From: Calditrichota bacterium
Lineage (GTDB): Bacteria > Calditrichota > Calditrichia > Calditrichales > Calditrichaceae
Assembly (NCBI GenBank): GCA_024278715.1
Contig: JAJRSN010000102.1
Coordinates: 1 to 5,849, forward strand
Length of the DNA: 5,849 nucleotides
Direction: 5' to 3'
Within the stretch, counting starts at the first letter, position 1. The number at the start of each line of letters is the position of its first letter. The notes under the pieces were generated by a model, which was given only the letters and a program-made list of their open reading frames with translations, had not been told where the DNA came from and made no database searches. Shown piece after piece: positions 1 to 5,849 of this stretch. A program made the position numbers and the translations under genes.

Positions 1-23
1 AGAGGTTTCTTCCGCTGAAGCAC
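1..23 (-). CDS. Possible 5' end of a downstream gene (GTG start), cut by the window edge
   Basis: A GTG codon at 21-23 overlaps the TAG stop of the isomerase gene by one base (TAGTG). The bases GAGGA, inside the last codons of the isomerase gene, lie at a good ribosome-binding distance (about 6 bases). The few visible codons read V/M-L-Q-R-K-K-P, which would fit the basic start of a signal peptide. This arrangement is typical of translational coupling in an operon. Only seven codons are visible, so the product is unknown and the call could be chance. Confidence 0.28.
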
Positions 24-853
24 TATTCTTCCTCATGAATTTCGGCTTTTTCTTTTAGCGTATCCACCAGTTTAAAAATCTGTTCTTCGATCAATTCATT
101 CCACAGGTAATCTTTGATCTGCGCTTTTACTTCTTCGAAGGGCATTAAATGCTGCGGTTTGTACTCATAAACGCGAGCAATGTGGTAACCGTACTCAGTC
201 AAAATAATGTCGCTGATCTGTCCGGGCTGTAACGAAAACACGGCATCTTCAAAAGACTTTACCATTTGACCTTCGGCGAACCAGCCCAACTGCCATTCTT
301 TGCAATCGCTGACATTTTTGGCAAGCGATTCAAAAGACTCCCCCGCTTTTAACCGTTCCTGAACCTCGCAAATTCTTTTGTATGCTTCGATCTTGTTCTG
401 CCGTTCATTGATGTACATGACGATGTGCGCCGCGTTCACCTGTTCCGGGACTATGAACATTTCGGGATGGTCGGAATAAAACTTTTCTATAGCCGCGTCA
501 TTTGGTTCGGGCACCTGTTCCTTTAATTCATTCAACAGTTGAGTGACCTGAAATTCCAGACGAATATCAGCCCTTAGTTTTTGTACTTCTTCTTCTATAA
601 GTGTTTCTTCTCCGATAATTTCCGCAAAACGAGAAGCCATTAACCCTTCGTCCAAGGGATAATTTCTTCTGCGCGCTTCCTGAGCCAACAAGACACGCTC
701 TATCAGATTTTCCTTTGACCATAGTCTTAACTGCAATTCTTTTTCTTCTTCCGACATGTTTAAAAACGCCTGATCGTGCGAATTCCGCAAGCGATCCATC
801 TCTGCCTTAATTTGATGTTCTTTAATGACATCACCATTCACTTTAATACGCAT
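23..853 (-). CDS. Parvulin-type (PpiC/rotamase) peptidyl-prolyl cis-trans isomerase, no signal peptide
   Basis: A 276-residue protein predicted to catalyse cis-trans isomerisation of Xaa-Pro bonds. Residues 1-115 are helical and highly charged, like the SurA/PrsA/NifM-type N-terminal chaperone region. Residues about 136-230 are the PpiC domain, and 236-276 form a charged C-terminal helix. By eye against human Pin1, the active-site positions are present: His143 (AAHIV) for H59, Cys184 (SDC) for C113, Met197 and Phe201 (GQMVKSF) for M130 and F134, Thr219 for T152, and His224 (YGYHI) for H157. The segment between Cys184 and LGWF is about five residues shorter than in Pin1 and lacks the usual GG. 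There is no signal peptide or membrane segment, so a cytoplasmic location is likely. The domain order resembles NifM, but nothing nearby suggests nitrogen fixation. The ATG is supported by AGGAAG just upstream. Family call is firm; substrate unknown. Confidence 0.93.
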   Translation of the reverse strand: MRIKVNGDVIKEHQIKAEMDRLRNSHDQAFLNMSEEEKELQLRLWSKENLIERVLLAQEARRRNYPLDEGLMASRFAEIIGEETLIEEEVQKLRADIRLEFQVTQLLNELKEQVPEPNDAAIEKFYSDHPEMFIVPEQVNAAHIVMYINERQNKIEAYKRICEVQERLKAGESFESLAKNVSDCKEWQLGWFAEGQMVKSFEDAVFSLQPGQISDIILTEYGYHIARVYEYKPQHLMPFEEVKAQIKDYLWNELIEEQIFKLVDTLKEKAEIHEEE

Positions 854-1035
854 ACTTCTTCCTGATTTTAATTTTTACTGCAATACTACATTTTTTATTC
901 TATTCAAATTAACTGCGTTTAATTTATTGAAATACAAATCCGATGCAACTTTATGTCCCTCGGAATTTAACAGATTAACGCGCTTTTCTATTTTTAACAG
1001 GAAATTATCTCGACCGTTCCTGGTCTTTAAATGGA
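854..1035 (-). other. Intergenic gap between the hydrolase-like gene and the isomerase gene
   Basis: This 182-base AT-rich gap lies between the stop of the secreted hydrolase-like gene and the start of the isomerase gene. It holds no strong terminator: the only hairpin near the upstream stop is a 4-bp GACC/GGTC stem (1012-1025) without a T-run. A minus-strand frame is open through most of the gap (875-1039, 54 codons) but has no ATG or GTG. A weak match to the Bacteroidota promoter pattern (TTG, 22 bases, TTAATTTG instead of TAnnTTTG) occurs around 910-950, too poor to annotate separately. The isomerase gene may have its own promoter here or be read through from upstream. Confidence 0.5.
858..863 (-). 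promoter_or_regulatory. Ribosome binding site of the isomerase gene
   Basis: Read on the minus strand, AGGAAG ends 4 bases before the ATG at 851-853. It is the only good Shine-Dalgarno match near the start and supports this ATG. The next in-frame ATG (residue 19) would remove the beginning of the N-terminal helical region. Confidence 0.6.
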
Positions 1036-2175
1036 TTATTTAATAAGCAGCATCCGGCGAAAGGCAATATTGCCGCTCGCCTTCAGAACGTAATAATAAA
1101 CTCCGCTTGCCAAACCCGCTGCTTTAAAACGAACTCTATGCCACCCCGAGCCCTGAAAACGACGGATTAAAGATTCTACCCTTTTGCCGCGCTGATCAAA
1201 AACCGTCAATTCCACAAATTCACTGAAAGGCAGGTAAAACTCCAAACTCGTTTGATCATTAAAAGGATTGGGGTAGTTCTGCTTTAACCGAAAACTTTTT
1301 AACGGATTGTCGAACGAGCCGATACCCGTCGCCCGATTCAATTGTTCCATTGTCGCTTTGAGCATCATATCCATGGCGTAAAGATGCTTCAGATGAGCCT
1401 CCGCCGTCGTTCCGCGATAGCTCCGTAAATGGAAATATCCGCTGTCGCATCGGGAATACAGCGTTCCGATACGATCGTTTTCATTAACCATTGAACGCGA
1501 TAAATTCAAATGACTCAGCAGATAATTTGCCGTTTCGGTTGTGCTCGCATAGCCGGAAGTTGTGATACTCGAATGGGTTAAACGCATTATCTTTTTCTTT
1601 TTTACGGCGTCGCGGGCAAAACGAACAAAATTTTTCATCTGCTCGTCCATGGTCGGTTGATAGGAGCTGGAGTGCAATCCGTCAGCCAAATGCAAGGCGG
1701 CAATTTGCCGGTAATATTCTTCGGATTTCAAGATTTCCCGCACCCCGGCGTAACCGGCGCTAAACGAGGTGACGATAATATTCTTAATTTCCGGATTCGC
1801 GATAATGCCCTTGTCTTTCAAAGTTTGAAGCGTAAGATTTAAAATTTTCAGGAATTTAGTTTGATCGCTGAAATAGTTTTTGTACGGGCTCGAAAGTCCG
1901 CCCAAATGGATATTAAACAACACCGCATCCGCTTTTGCACGGTACACTTCGTCTTCGGCTGCCCATGAAGCGCTGTGGAGATGAAAGACGAGCGTGATTT
2001 TACCGTCCTGCGGAGGATTGTAGTAATCGGGAATAAACAACTGCGCAAATTGCCCCTGATTTGTATCCAAACTTAAAGAAGACGTTAAATCTATTCTCTG
2101 CCCCTTGCCCACACCCTGAGCATTGCACGAAGCTATTCCGAACAGGATTGAAAAAAAGAAAATTTTTAATATCAT
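1036..2175 (-). CDS. Secreted alpha/beta-hydrolase-like protein with T9SS type A sorting domain
   Basis: A 379-residue exported protein when started at the ATG at 2173-2175. Residues 1-20 form a signal peptide: M-I-L-K, a hydrophobic core FFFSILFGIA, then SCNAQ. IASC (Cys17) fits a lipobox, but cleavage near NAQ by signal peptidase I is also plausible. Residues about 30-285 look like an alpha/beta-hydrolase fold: a strand with HLH (65-67), a nucleophile elbow SFSAG with Ser139, LADGLH (Asp165), THSS, YASTTETANYLL, and late histidines (249, 261, 264) that could complete a triad. I recall similar unnamed proteins in Planctomycetes, but this is memory, not a search. Residues about 296-379 are a T9SS type A domain (QNYPNPFN, then SGVYYYVLK and a basic end, FRRMLLIK). 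The protein is therefore probably secreted or attached to the cell surface. Export class is firm; hydrolase is likely; substrate is unknown. Confidence 0.85.
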   Translation of the reverse strand: MILKIFFFSILFGIASCNAQGVGKGQRIDLTSSLSLDTNQGQFAQLFIPDYYNPPQDGKITLVFHLHSASWAAEDEVYRAKADAVLFNIHLGGLSSPYKNYFSDQTKFLKILNLTLQTLKDKGIIANPEIKNIIVTSFSAGYAGVREILKSEEYYRQIAALHLADGLHSSSYQPTMDEQMKNFVRFARDAVKKKKIMRLTHSSITTSGYASTTETANYLLSHLNLSRSMVNENDRIGTLYSRCDSGYFHLRSYRGTTAEAHLKHLYAMDMMLKATMEQLNRATGIGSFDNPLKSFRLKQNYPNPFNDQTSLEFYLPFSEFVELTVFDQRGKRVESLIRRFQGSGWHRVRFKAAGLASGVYYYVLKASGNIAFRRMLLIK

Positions 2176-2184
2176 TGCATGCTT

Positions 2185-2188
2185 TCCT
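2185..2188 (-). promoter_or_regulatory. Ribosome binding site that decides the start of the hydrolase-like gene
   Basis: Read on the minus strand, AGGA (within GCAGGAAAGC) lies 9 bases before the ATG at 2173-2175. The longer frame begins at an ATG at 2248-2250, which has no Shine-Dalgarno match and would put 25 polar and basic residues before the signal peptide. Starting at 2175 places the signal peptide at the very N terminus, as expected for an exported protein. Confidence 0.6.
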
Positions 2189-2245
2189 GCGTTTGAAAAT
2201 TTAATAAAACTCTCTTTTGCAAATTTACGGATTTGTGGCGACAAA

Positions 2246-2274
2246 AGCATAATTCAACGTTTATTCGATAACAA
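2246..2274 (-). promoter_or_regulatory. Candidate promoter of the hydrolase-like gene
   Basis: On the minus strand, TTGTTA (2269-2274) and TATGCT (2246-2251) are separated by 17 bases, each matching four of six bases of the sigma-70 consensus. Transcription would start near 2239, leaving a leader of about 64 bases. Slightly downstream, TAAATTTG (2220-2227) exactly fits the Bacteroidota -7 pattern TAnnTTTG, but the nearest upstream TTTG is only 14 bases away, shorter than usual. Either could be used; both matches could be chance in AT-rich DNA. Confidence 0.28.
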
Positions 2275-2474
2275 TTTTGTCAATGAACGCCCGGGCTTTT
2301 TCACTCGCTGAAAATGTAGTTCAAGACATATTTCAATCGATTAAACATCTGTTTGAATATAGCAAAGCGGCGGAGAAAATAGATTTCTGACGGTTGGTCG
2401 GGAGATTGTAGAATCCTTTATCTAAACGGATGGATAGTAATTGTGTTTTTCGTTTTACTCGGGCGGAATCTTGC

Positions 2475-2492
2475 AAGAGCGCCCGCGCTCTT
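2475..2492. repeat. Perfect inverted repeat / hairpin
   Basis: The sequence reads AAGAGCGC, CC, GCGCTCTT on the plus strand, a perfect 8-base inverted repeat that can fold as a 7-bp stem with a 4-base loop. It lies about 110 bases downstream of the large T9SS gene. On the plus strand it is followed by TT and then C, giving a short TTTT run overlapping the stem end. On the minus strand, where the genes are, no T-run follows. It may be an RNA 3'-end stabiliser, a factor-dependent termination site or a protein-binding palindrome; an intrinsic terminator is only weakly supported. Confidence 0.45.
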
Positions 2493-2602
2493 TTCAAACA
2501 GCGCAGATTTATCATCACAAGTTTGCTCCCGTTCAGTTAATTTTTCTCCCTGAGAAAGACGCGCTTCAAAGGATTGTTTGGCAAAGTATCAATAGGTTCG
2601 TG

Positions 2603-2869
2603 CTATCTCAGCAGGATCATTTTTCGCGTTTTTACAAAATCGTCCGCCTTTAACCTGTACAAATACACGCCGGAACTCAACCGCAAACCTTGATCGTTTG
2701 TTCCGTCCCATTTAAATACGTACTCGCCGGCGTTAAAAGAACCTTTTGCCAGCGTTCTGACTTTTTGCCCCAAAACATTATAAATTTCCAAAACTATTTC
2801 GCTGTATTGAGGCAGAGTCACTTTTATGGTTGTTGTCGGATTAAAGGGATTCGGATAATTCTGCACTAA
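2603..2869 (-). other. T9SS type A C-terminal sorting domain of the large protein
   Basis: The last roughly 89 codons contain the landmarks of the Por secretion C-terminal domain: LVQNYPNPFNPTT at its start, a central IYNVLGQKVRTL, then WDGTNDQG, SGVYLYRLKA and the basic-hydrophobic end RKMILLR. In characterised T9SS systems this domain directs passage through the outer membrane and is cleaved or processed at the surface. The second cargo gene ends in a diverged version that lacks the WDGTNDQG insert, so the two tails are related but not recent copies. Confidence 0.9.
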
Positions 2870-5849
2870 TTCAAAGCGCTTTGGAGTTAACTCATTCCTT
2901 TCAATGCCAACGGTTGCCGTATTGATTAACAGAGTATCGTTTACAGTAAAGGGTTTATTTGTAACAAAGCGAATGACGGTTCCCGGCTCGGGCAAGGTAT
3001 TCGCTCCTCCGAAGTCGCAAATTATGACGCGCGCTAATACTTCTTCGGTATGATTCCACCAGGAATAAGAAAAAGTTCCGCCGGTCATATCCTCGTAAAA
3101 CTTTTCATAACTGCCCTCTTCATCCAGAGGACGACGAAAATCAATCCAATCCGTAGCGGGATAACCAAGGTAGGGATCGGTATAGGCAAGATCAAATACG
3201 CCGACGGTTGCTCCGCCGGAATATCCGCCCGTTAAAAGCCGAATATCGTCTGAGGGATCGTCGTATGTGCCGATGCCCACATCCCAGGCTTCGAACGGCA
3301 CGTAGGCAAAGGTGTCGGCATCATACCACCAGGCGTAAATGCCGGTATCCCGATCGGTGAAACGAAGTTCAAAATCATGTCTTCGGGCGTTTTGAATTGA
3401 GCGCATAATCCGTTCCAGACTGCCGTCGCCGCCTCCCGCGCTGATGTAAAAAGCGTTCAAATCGGAAGGGGCGCCAGGGCTGTGCCAGACGTTGTTGCCG
3501 CCTAATGCCATTCCGTCTTTGTCCCACTCTTCACGGGGAAGAGGACCGTTGCTGTTGGCTACTTCCACTATCCCGGCTAATCCGGATTCGGTATTGTAAA
3601 TTTTCCACTCGATTCCGTCAACAATGGGAAAATCCGCATCCGATCTGTAACCGAGAGGTTGATCGGCAAGCTTTATTTCATCGGCGGTAATATCTTTTAA
3701 CGACCAGTACAGTTGCGAATCGGGCGGATTGACCGAAAACCAGACGATGTATTGATGGCGCGTAACAACTGCGGGATCGGCGACAACCGGATAGCAGGTG
3801 AATCCGAAGCCGGAAAGATGTTCTATTTTCAGCGTATCCTTCCAGAAAGCGGTGGGCTGCCAGGGCTCAAGAGGCGCCTGAAATTGATAAGAAGCGTAAT
3901 TCTCATCAAAGATCAATCGAAAATCTATTTTAAATAAATCGCCCGATCTCGGAGCCGTAAAAACAATAAACAGTGAATCCCCGCCGTAATTTGCGCCCGC
4001 CGGGATAAAGACATTGCTGACCGTTTTTGTATTCTGACTTAATGTGGTAATATTAGAAATCCCGTTCACCTGATCGACATTTTGGATTTCAAGCGCGAGA
4101 TGGACTTTTTCGTTGAAATTGACTTTTTTATCCTGCTTCCCGTTTTCCCAAATCACTCTGAAATATTTAATAACCGGCGCCGGACGTGCGGTAAGGCTGG
4201 TAACGAAATCAGGAACGGTATGCCATTCACCGTCGCTCGTTTGCATTAACAGGTCAACATCCAAAGGGTATTTCTGATTTTCGATATCGATATCAGCTTC
4301 CCAAAGCGTACTGTTCGGGAAACTGTCGTTTTCGATAATTGTAGGAACGGAAGAAAATAAAAAATCGTCGCTGTTTGCCCGCCGAAAGTTAAGTTTGCAG
4401 GCGGAAACCTCTAAATCATTGGGAATGATAAAACTCAGTTGAATTTTACTTCGGGCATTTGACGCATTAACCTCCTTTTTTACCAGATTCGCGGAAACAG
4501 GGCGGATGTTTCCGTCGAAAATCTTCTGCGCCTTTTCCTTTAAATCGACGACGGACTGCAAATAGTCATCTCCAAGTCCGCCGATGATTGCAATAGTAAT
4601 TGTTTTGGACTCATTCCGCGCCAGTTTAAAAGGACCGGAATTAATCTGCATGCGGCGATCTCCTGGATAATTTGTTATTCCGTCCACATCTCCGCTTTTG
4701 GTCACGGGATCGCCGTTAAACGGAAACTTTGTCGCCTTATCTTTGTTCGGACCGGTGAAATGAAAATAAGGCGACGGATTCAGGATGTCTTCGGTATAGC
4801 CGAAGCCCCGTAAGGAGTTAAATTTACAGTAATTCCATTCGACGCAGGGTTCAACCATACTGCCGCCGGTGAAATAGACGAATGAGCTCATCGGCATAGC
4901 CGGCAAGTGTAAATCGGGATCGGGCGCAAACATCACTCCCACGGCGGGCGGAGCCAGATCGAATTTGGAAAATCCGGCGTCGTCTTTATCGTTATATGTG
5001 TAACCCAAATTGAGCAGCGAATCGCACCCCACCAGATCATCGCCGTAATCGCCAATATCAAAATCGCCCCACTTTCCGACATAAAGAGAATCGATATCTC
5101 TGTCGGAGTAATTTATTAATTTGTACCGCTGAAAAATCACATCGCTCAGAAAATCCGTTTTGTACATCCAGACGGTTACCTGATCCTCAATTCCGATTGG
5201 TATTGATTTGAAAGCATTCTCGGTTTTATTGCTGTCCGCGTCGTTCATTACGTACCAGATAACCATGGCTGCGTGGCGGATTCCCGGATAATCGCCAAGG
5301 TTCGGATCGGGGTATCCGTCTTCATCAGGCACGGGATCGTATCGTCCGTTGTTATTAACGTCCACATAAGGCGCGCCCTGCTCCACGGGCCAGTTTTTCC
5401 AGTTGTAAGCGTAATCGTTAAGAATTTGCCGAATGTGCGCCTGATTAACCTGTTCCGGTGAAAGATCGAACAAAACCATGGCGTCAACCAGCACATCTTC
5501 GAAGACCAGCGATTTCCAGTCCGGTCGAATCCGATAAATCTTCTGCGCTGTCGGATCGCTTCCGTAAGGTCCTGGGATCAGGGCAGAGCGGTACGTAACG
5601 CCTCCGACCCGTACGGGATTTTCATCATCAGGGAACCAGCATCCCCACAAAAAACCGTCGCCATAAATGGCAGCGGCGGTAAGTTTCGGGAAAATCCCCC
5701 CCGCCTCTCGGGTAAACGGATTATATCCCGAAGACCAGTTATTGGTTTGCCAGTACACCCAGTCGCCCTCGGTTAAGGCTGTGGCGTTGGTAAAAAGCTC
5801 TACCGGCGGCATAGTCGCCGATGTAGTTTGCGATTTGCAAAAAAGGTCG
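2603..5849 (-). CDS. Large secreted protein with T9SS type A sorting domain, 5' end outside the window
   Basis: At least 1081 residues, with no function I can name. The frame stays open past the ATG at 5810-5812 to the window edge (12 further codons, DLFCKSQTTSAT), and that ATG has no ribosome binding site, so the true start and signal peptide are probably outside. Numbering from that Met: residues 1-85 (TNNWSSGYNPF, then AIYGDGFLWG and VRVGGVTYRS) and 175-320 (YVGKWGDFDIGDYGDDLVG) resemble large secreted proteins I associate with Calditrichota and Ignavibacteria. Residues 151-169 (DVNNNGRYDPVPDEDGYPD) form an Asp/Asn-rich loop like calcium-binding thrombospondin type 3 or dockerin loops. Residues about 440-650 appear beta-rich. 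Residues about 660-960 form another beta-rich, aromatic region (VPFEAWDVGIGTYDDPSDD). Residues about 980-1069 are the T9SS type A domain (QNYPNPFNP, LGQKVRTL, SSGVYLYRLKA, basic end). No catalytic motif is visible. A cell-surface or extracellular location is well supported. Confidence 0.9.
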   Translation of the reverse strand, partial: DLFCKSQTTSATMPPVELFTNATALTEGDWVYWQTNNWSSGYNPFTREAGGIFPKLTAAAIYGDGFLWGCWFPDDENPVRVGGVTYRSALIPGPYGSDPTAQKIYRIRPDWKSLVFEDVLVDAMVLFDLSPEQVNQAHIRQILNDYAYNWKNWPVEQGAPYVDVNNNGRYDPVPDEDGYPDPNLGDYPGIRHAAMVIWYVMNDADSNKTENAFKSIPIGIEDQVTVWMYKTDFLSDVIFQRYKLINYSDRDIDSLYVGKWGDFDIGDYGDDLVGCDSLLNLGYTYNDKDDAGFSKFDLAPPAVGVMFAPDPDLHLPAMPMSSFVYFTGGSMVEPCVEWNYCKFNSLRGFGYTEDILNPSPYFHFTGPNKDKATKFPFNGDPVTKSGDVDGITNYPGDRRMQINSGPFKLARNESKTITIAIIGGLGDDYLQSVVDLKEKAQKIFDGNIRPVSANLVKKEVNASNARSKIQLSFIIPNDLEVSACKLNFRRANSDDFLFSSVPTIIENDSFPNSTLWEADIDIENQKYPLDVDLLMQTSDGEWHTVPDFVTSLTARPAPVIKYFRVIWENGKQDKKVNFNEKVHLALEIQNVDQVNGISNITTLSQNTKTVSNVFIPAGANYGGDSLFIVFTAPRSGDLFKIDFRLIFDENYASYQFQAPLEPWQPTAFWKDTLKIEHLSGFGFTCYPVVADPAVVTRHQYIVWFSVNPPDSQLYWSLKDITADEIKLADQPLGYRSDADFPIVDGIEWKIYNTESGLAGIVEVANSNGPLPREEWDKDGMALGGNNVWHSPGAPSDLNAFYISAGGGDGSLERIMRSIQNARRHDFELRFTDRDTGIYAWWYDADTFAYVPFEAWDVGIGTYDDPSDDIRLLTGGYSGGATVGVFDLAYTDPYLGYPATDWIDFRRPLDEEGSYEKFYEDMTGGTFSYSWWNHTEEVLARVIICDFGGANTLPEPGTVIRFVTNKPFTVNDTLLINTATVGIERNELTPKRFELVQNYPNPFNPTTTIKVTLPQYSEIVLEIYNVLGQKVRTLAKGSFNAGEYVFKWDGTNDQGLRLSSGVYLYRLKADDFVKTRKMILLR

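Larger units (their letters stand above)
2176..2602. other. 427-base gap between the two T9SS cargo genes
   Basis: No convincing gene is present. The left part (2176-2280) carries the ribosome binding site and candidate promoter of the hydrolase-like gene. Short minus-strand frames read TTFSASEKARAFIDKIVIE (2261-2320) and MFNRLKYVLNYIFSE (2301-2348) in different frames; they look coding-like but are too short to call. A 61-codon minus-strand frame (2333-2518) has GGGAG 7 bases before a GTG but no recognisable product. A perfect GC-rich inverted repeat sits at 2475-2492, and a 6-bp stem with a 3-base loop (TTTCTC/GAGAAA) at 2543-2557. Neither is followed by a T-run on the minus strand, so no clear intrinsic terminator is seen for the large upstream gene. 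Confidence 0.5.

Noticed and set aside
23..853. Naming the isomerase nifM, surA or prsA
   Set aside because: The layout resembles NifM but the motif is general to PpiC proteins, no nitrogenase gene is near, and the absence of a signal peptide argues against SurA or PrsA.
1012..1025. GACC/GGTC hairpin after the hydrolase-like gene as a terminator
   Set aside because: The stem is only 4 bp and no T-run follows on the minus strand.
825..1043. Plus-strand open frame of 72 codons across the gap and the isomerase start
   Set aside because: It runs opposite to the firm isomerase gene, has no ribosome binding site and an unremarkable hydrophobic product. It is most likely the shadow of AT-rich DNA open on both strands.
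2176..2250. Longer start of the hydrolase-like gene at the ATG at 2248-2250
   Set aside because: It has no ribosome binding site and would bury the signal peptide 25 residues inside; the ATG at 2175 has AGGA at 9 bases.
2288..2298. GCCCGGGC palindrome next to a T-run as a plus-strand terminator
   Set aside because: The palindrome leaves no room for a loop with a useful stem, and no plus-strand gene ends there.
2441..2653. Plus-strand open frame of 70 codons overlapping the end of the large cargo gene
   Set aside because: It overlaps the conserved sorting-domain end on the other strand and shows no recognised family or ribosome binding site.
5810..5812. ATG as the true start of the large cargo gene
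   Set aside because: No ribosome binding site or signal peptide follows it, and the frame is open upstream to the window edge.
1..5849. Mobile element, CRISPR array, toxin-antitoxin or phage-defence system
   Set aside because: No transposase, integrase, regular repeats with spacers, paired small genes or defence domains are visible; the three clear genes are two secreted proteins and a folding enzyme.

Overview
The window looks like a chromosome segment from a bacterium of the FCB group, most likely Calditrichota (Caldithrix-like) or a close relative such as Ignavibacteria or KSB1-type lineages. The evidence is two neighbouring proteins ending in type IX secretion (T9SS) type A C-terminal sorting domains (motif QNYPNPFN), a large secreted protein of a style I associate with those phyla, and moderate base composition. 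The organism is an inference; no marker gene is present.

All supported genes lie on the minus strand, so transcription runs from the right edge to the left. (1) 2603-5849: a very large secreted protein with a T9SS tail. Its reading frame is still open at the right edge, so its start and signal peptide are outside the window. (2) 2176-2602: a 427-base gap holding a perfect inverted repeat, a candidate promoter, a ribosome binding site and only doubtful short open frames. (3) 1036-2175: a secreted protein with a signal peptide, an alpha/beta-hydrolase-like domain and a second T9SS tail. (4) 854-1035: a 182-base gap with a ribosome binding site and a start-less open frame. (5) 23-853: a parvulin-type peptidyl-prolyl isomerase without a signal peptide. 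(6) 1-23: a possible GTG start of another gene, overlapping the isomerase stop codon by one base.

The two T9SS cargo proteins are predicted to cross the inner membrane by Sec, fold in the periplasm, and pass the outer membrane through T9SS, which removes or processes the conserved C-terminal domain. The isomerase has no visible export signal and is probably cytoplasmic, so a role in folding these cargos is not supported by the sequence. The gaps suggest separate transcription units or loosely linked genes rather than one tight operon.

I found no mobile element, CRISPR array, tRNA or rRNA, and no convincing novel system. The most useful leads are the hydrolase-like cargo with an ambiguous lipoprotein/SPase I signal, the isomerase with its shortened active-site loop, and the unexplained structure in the 2176-2602 gap.
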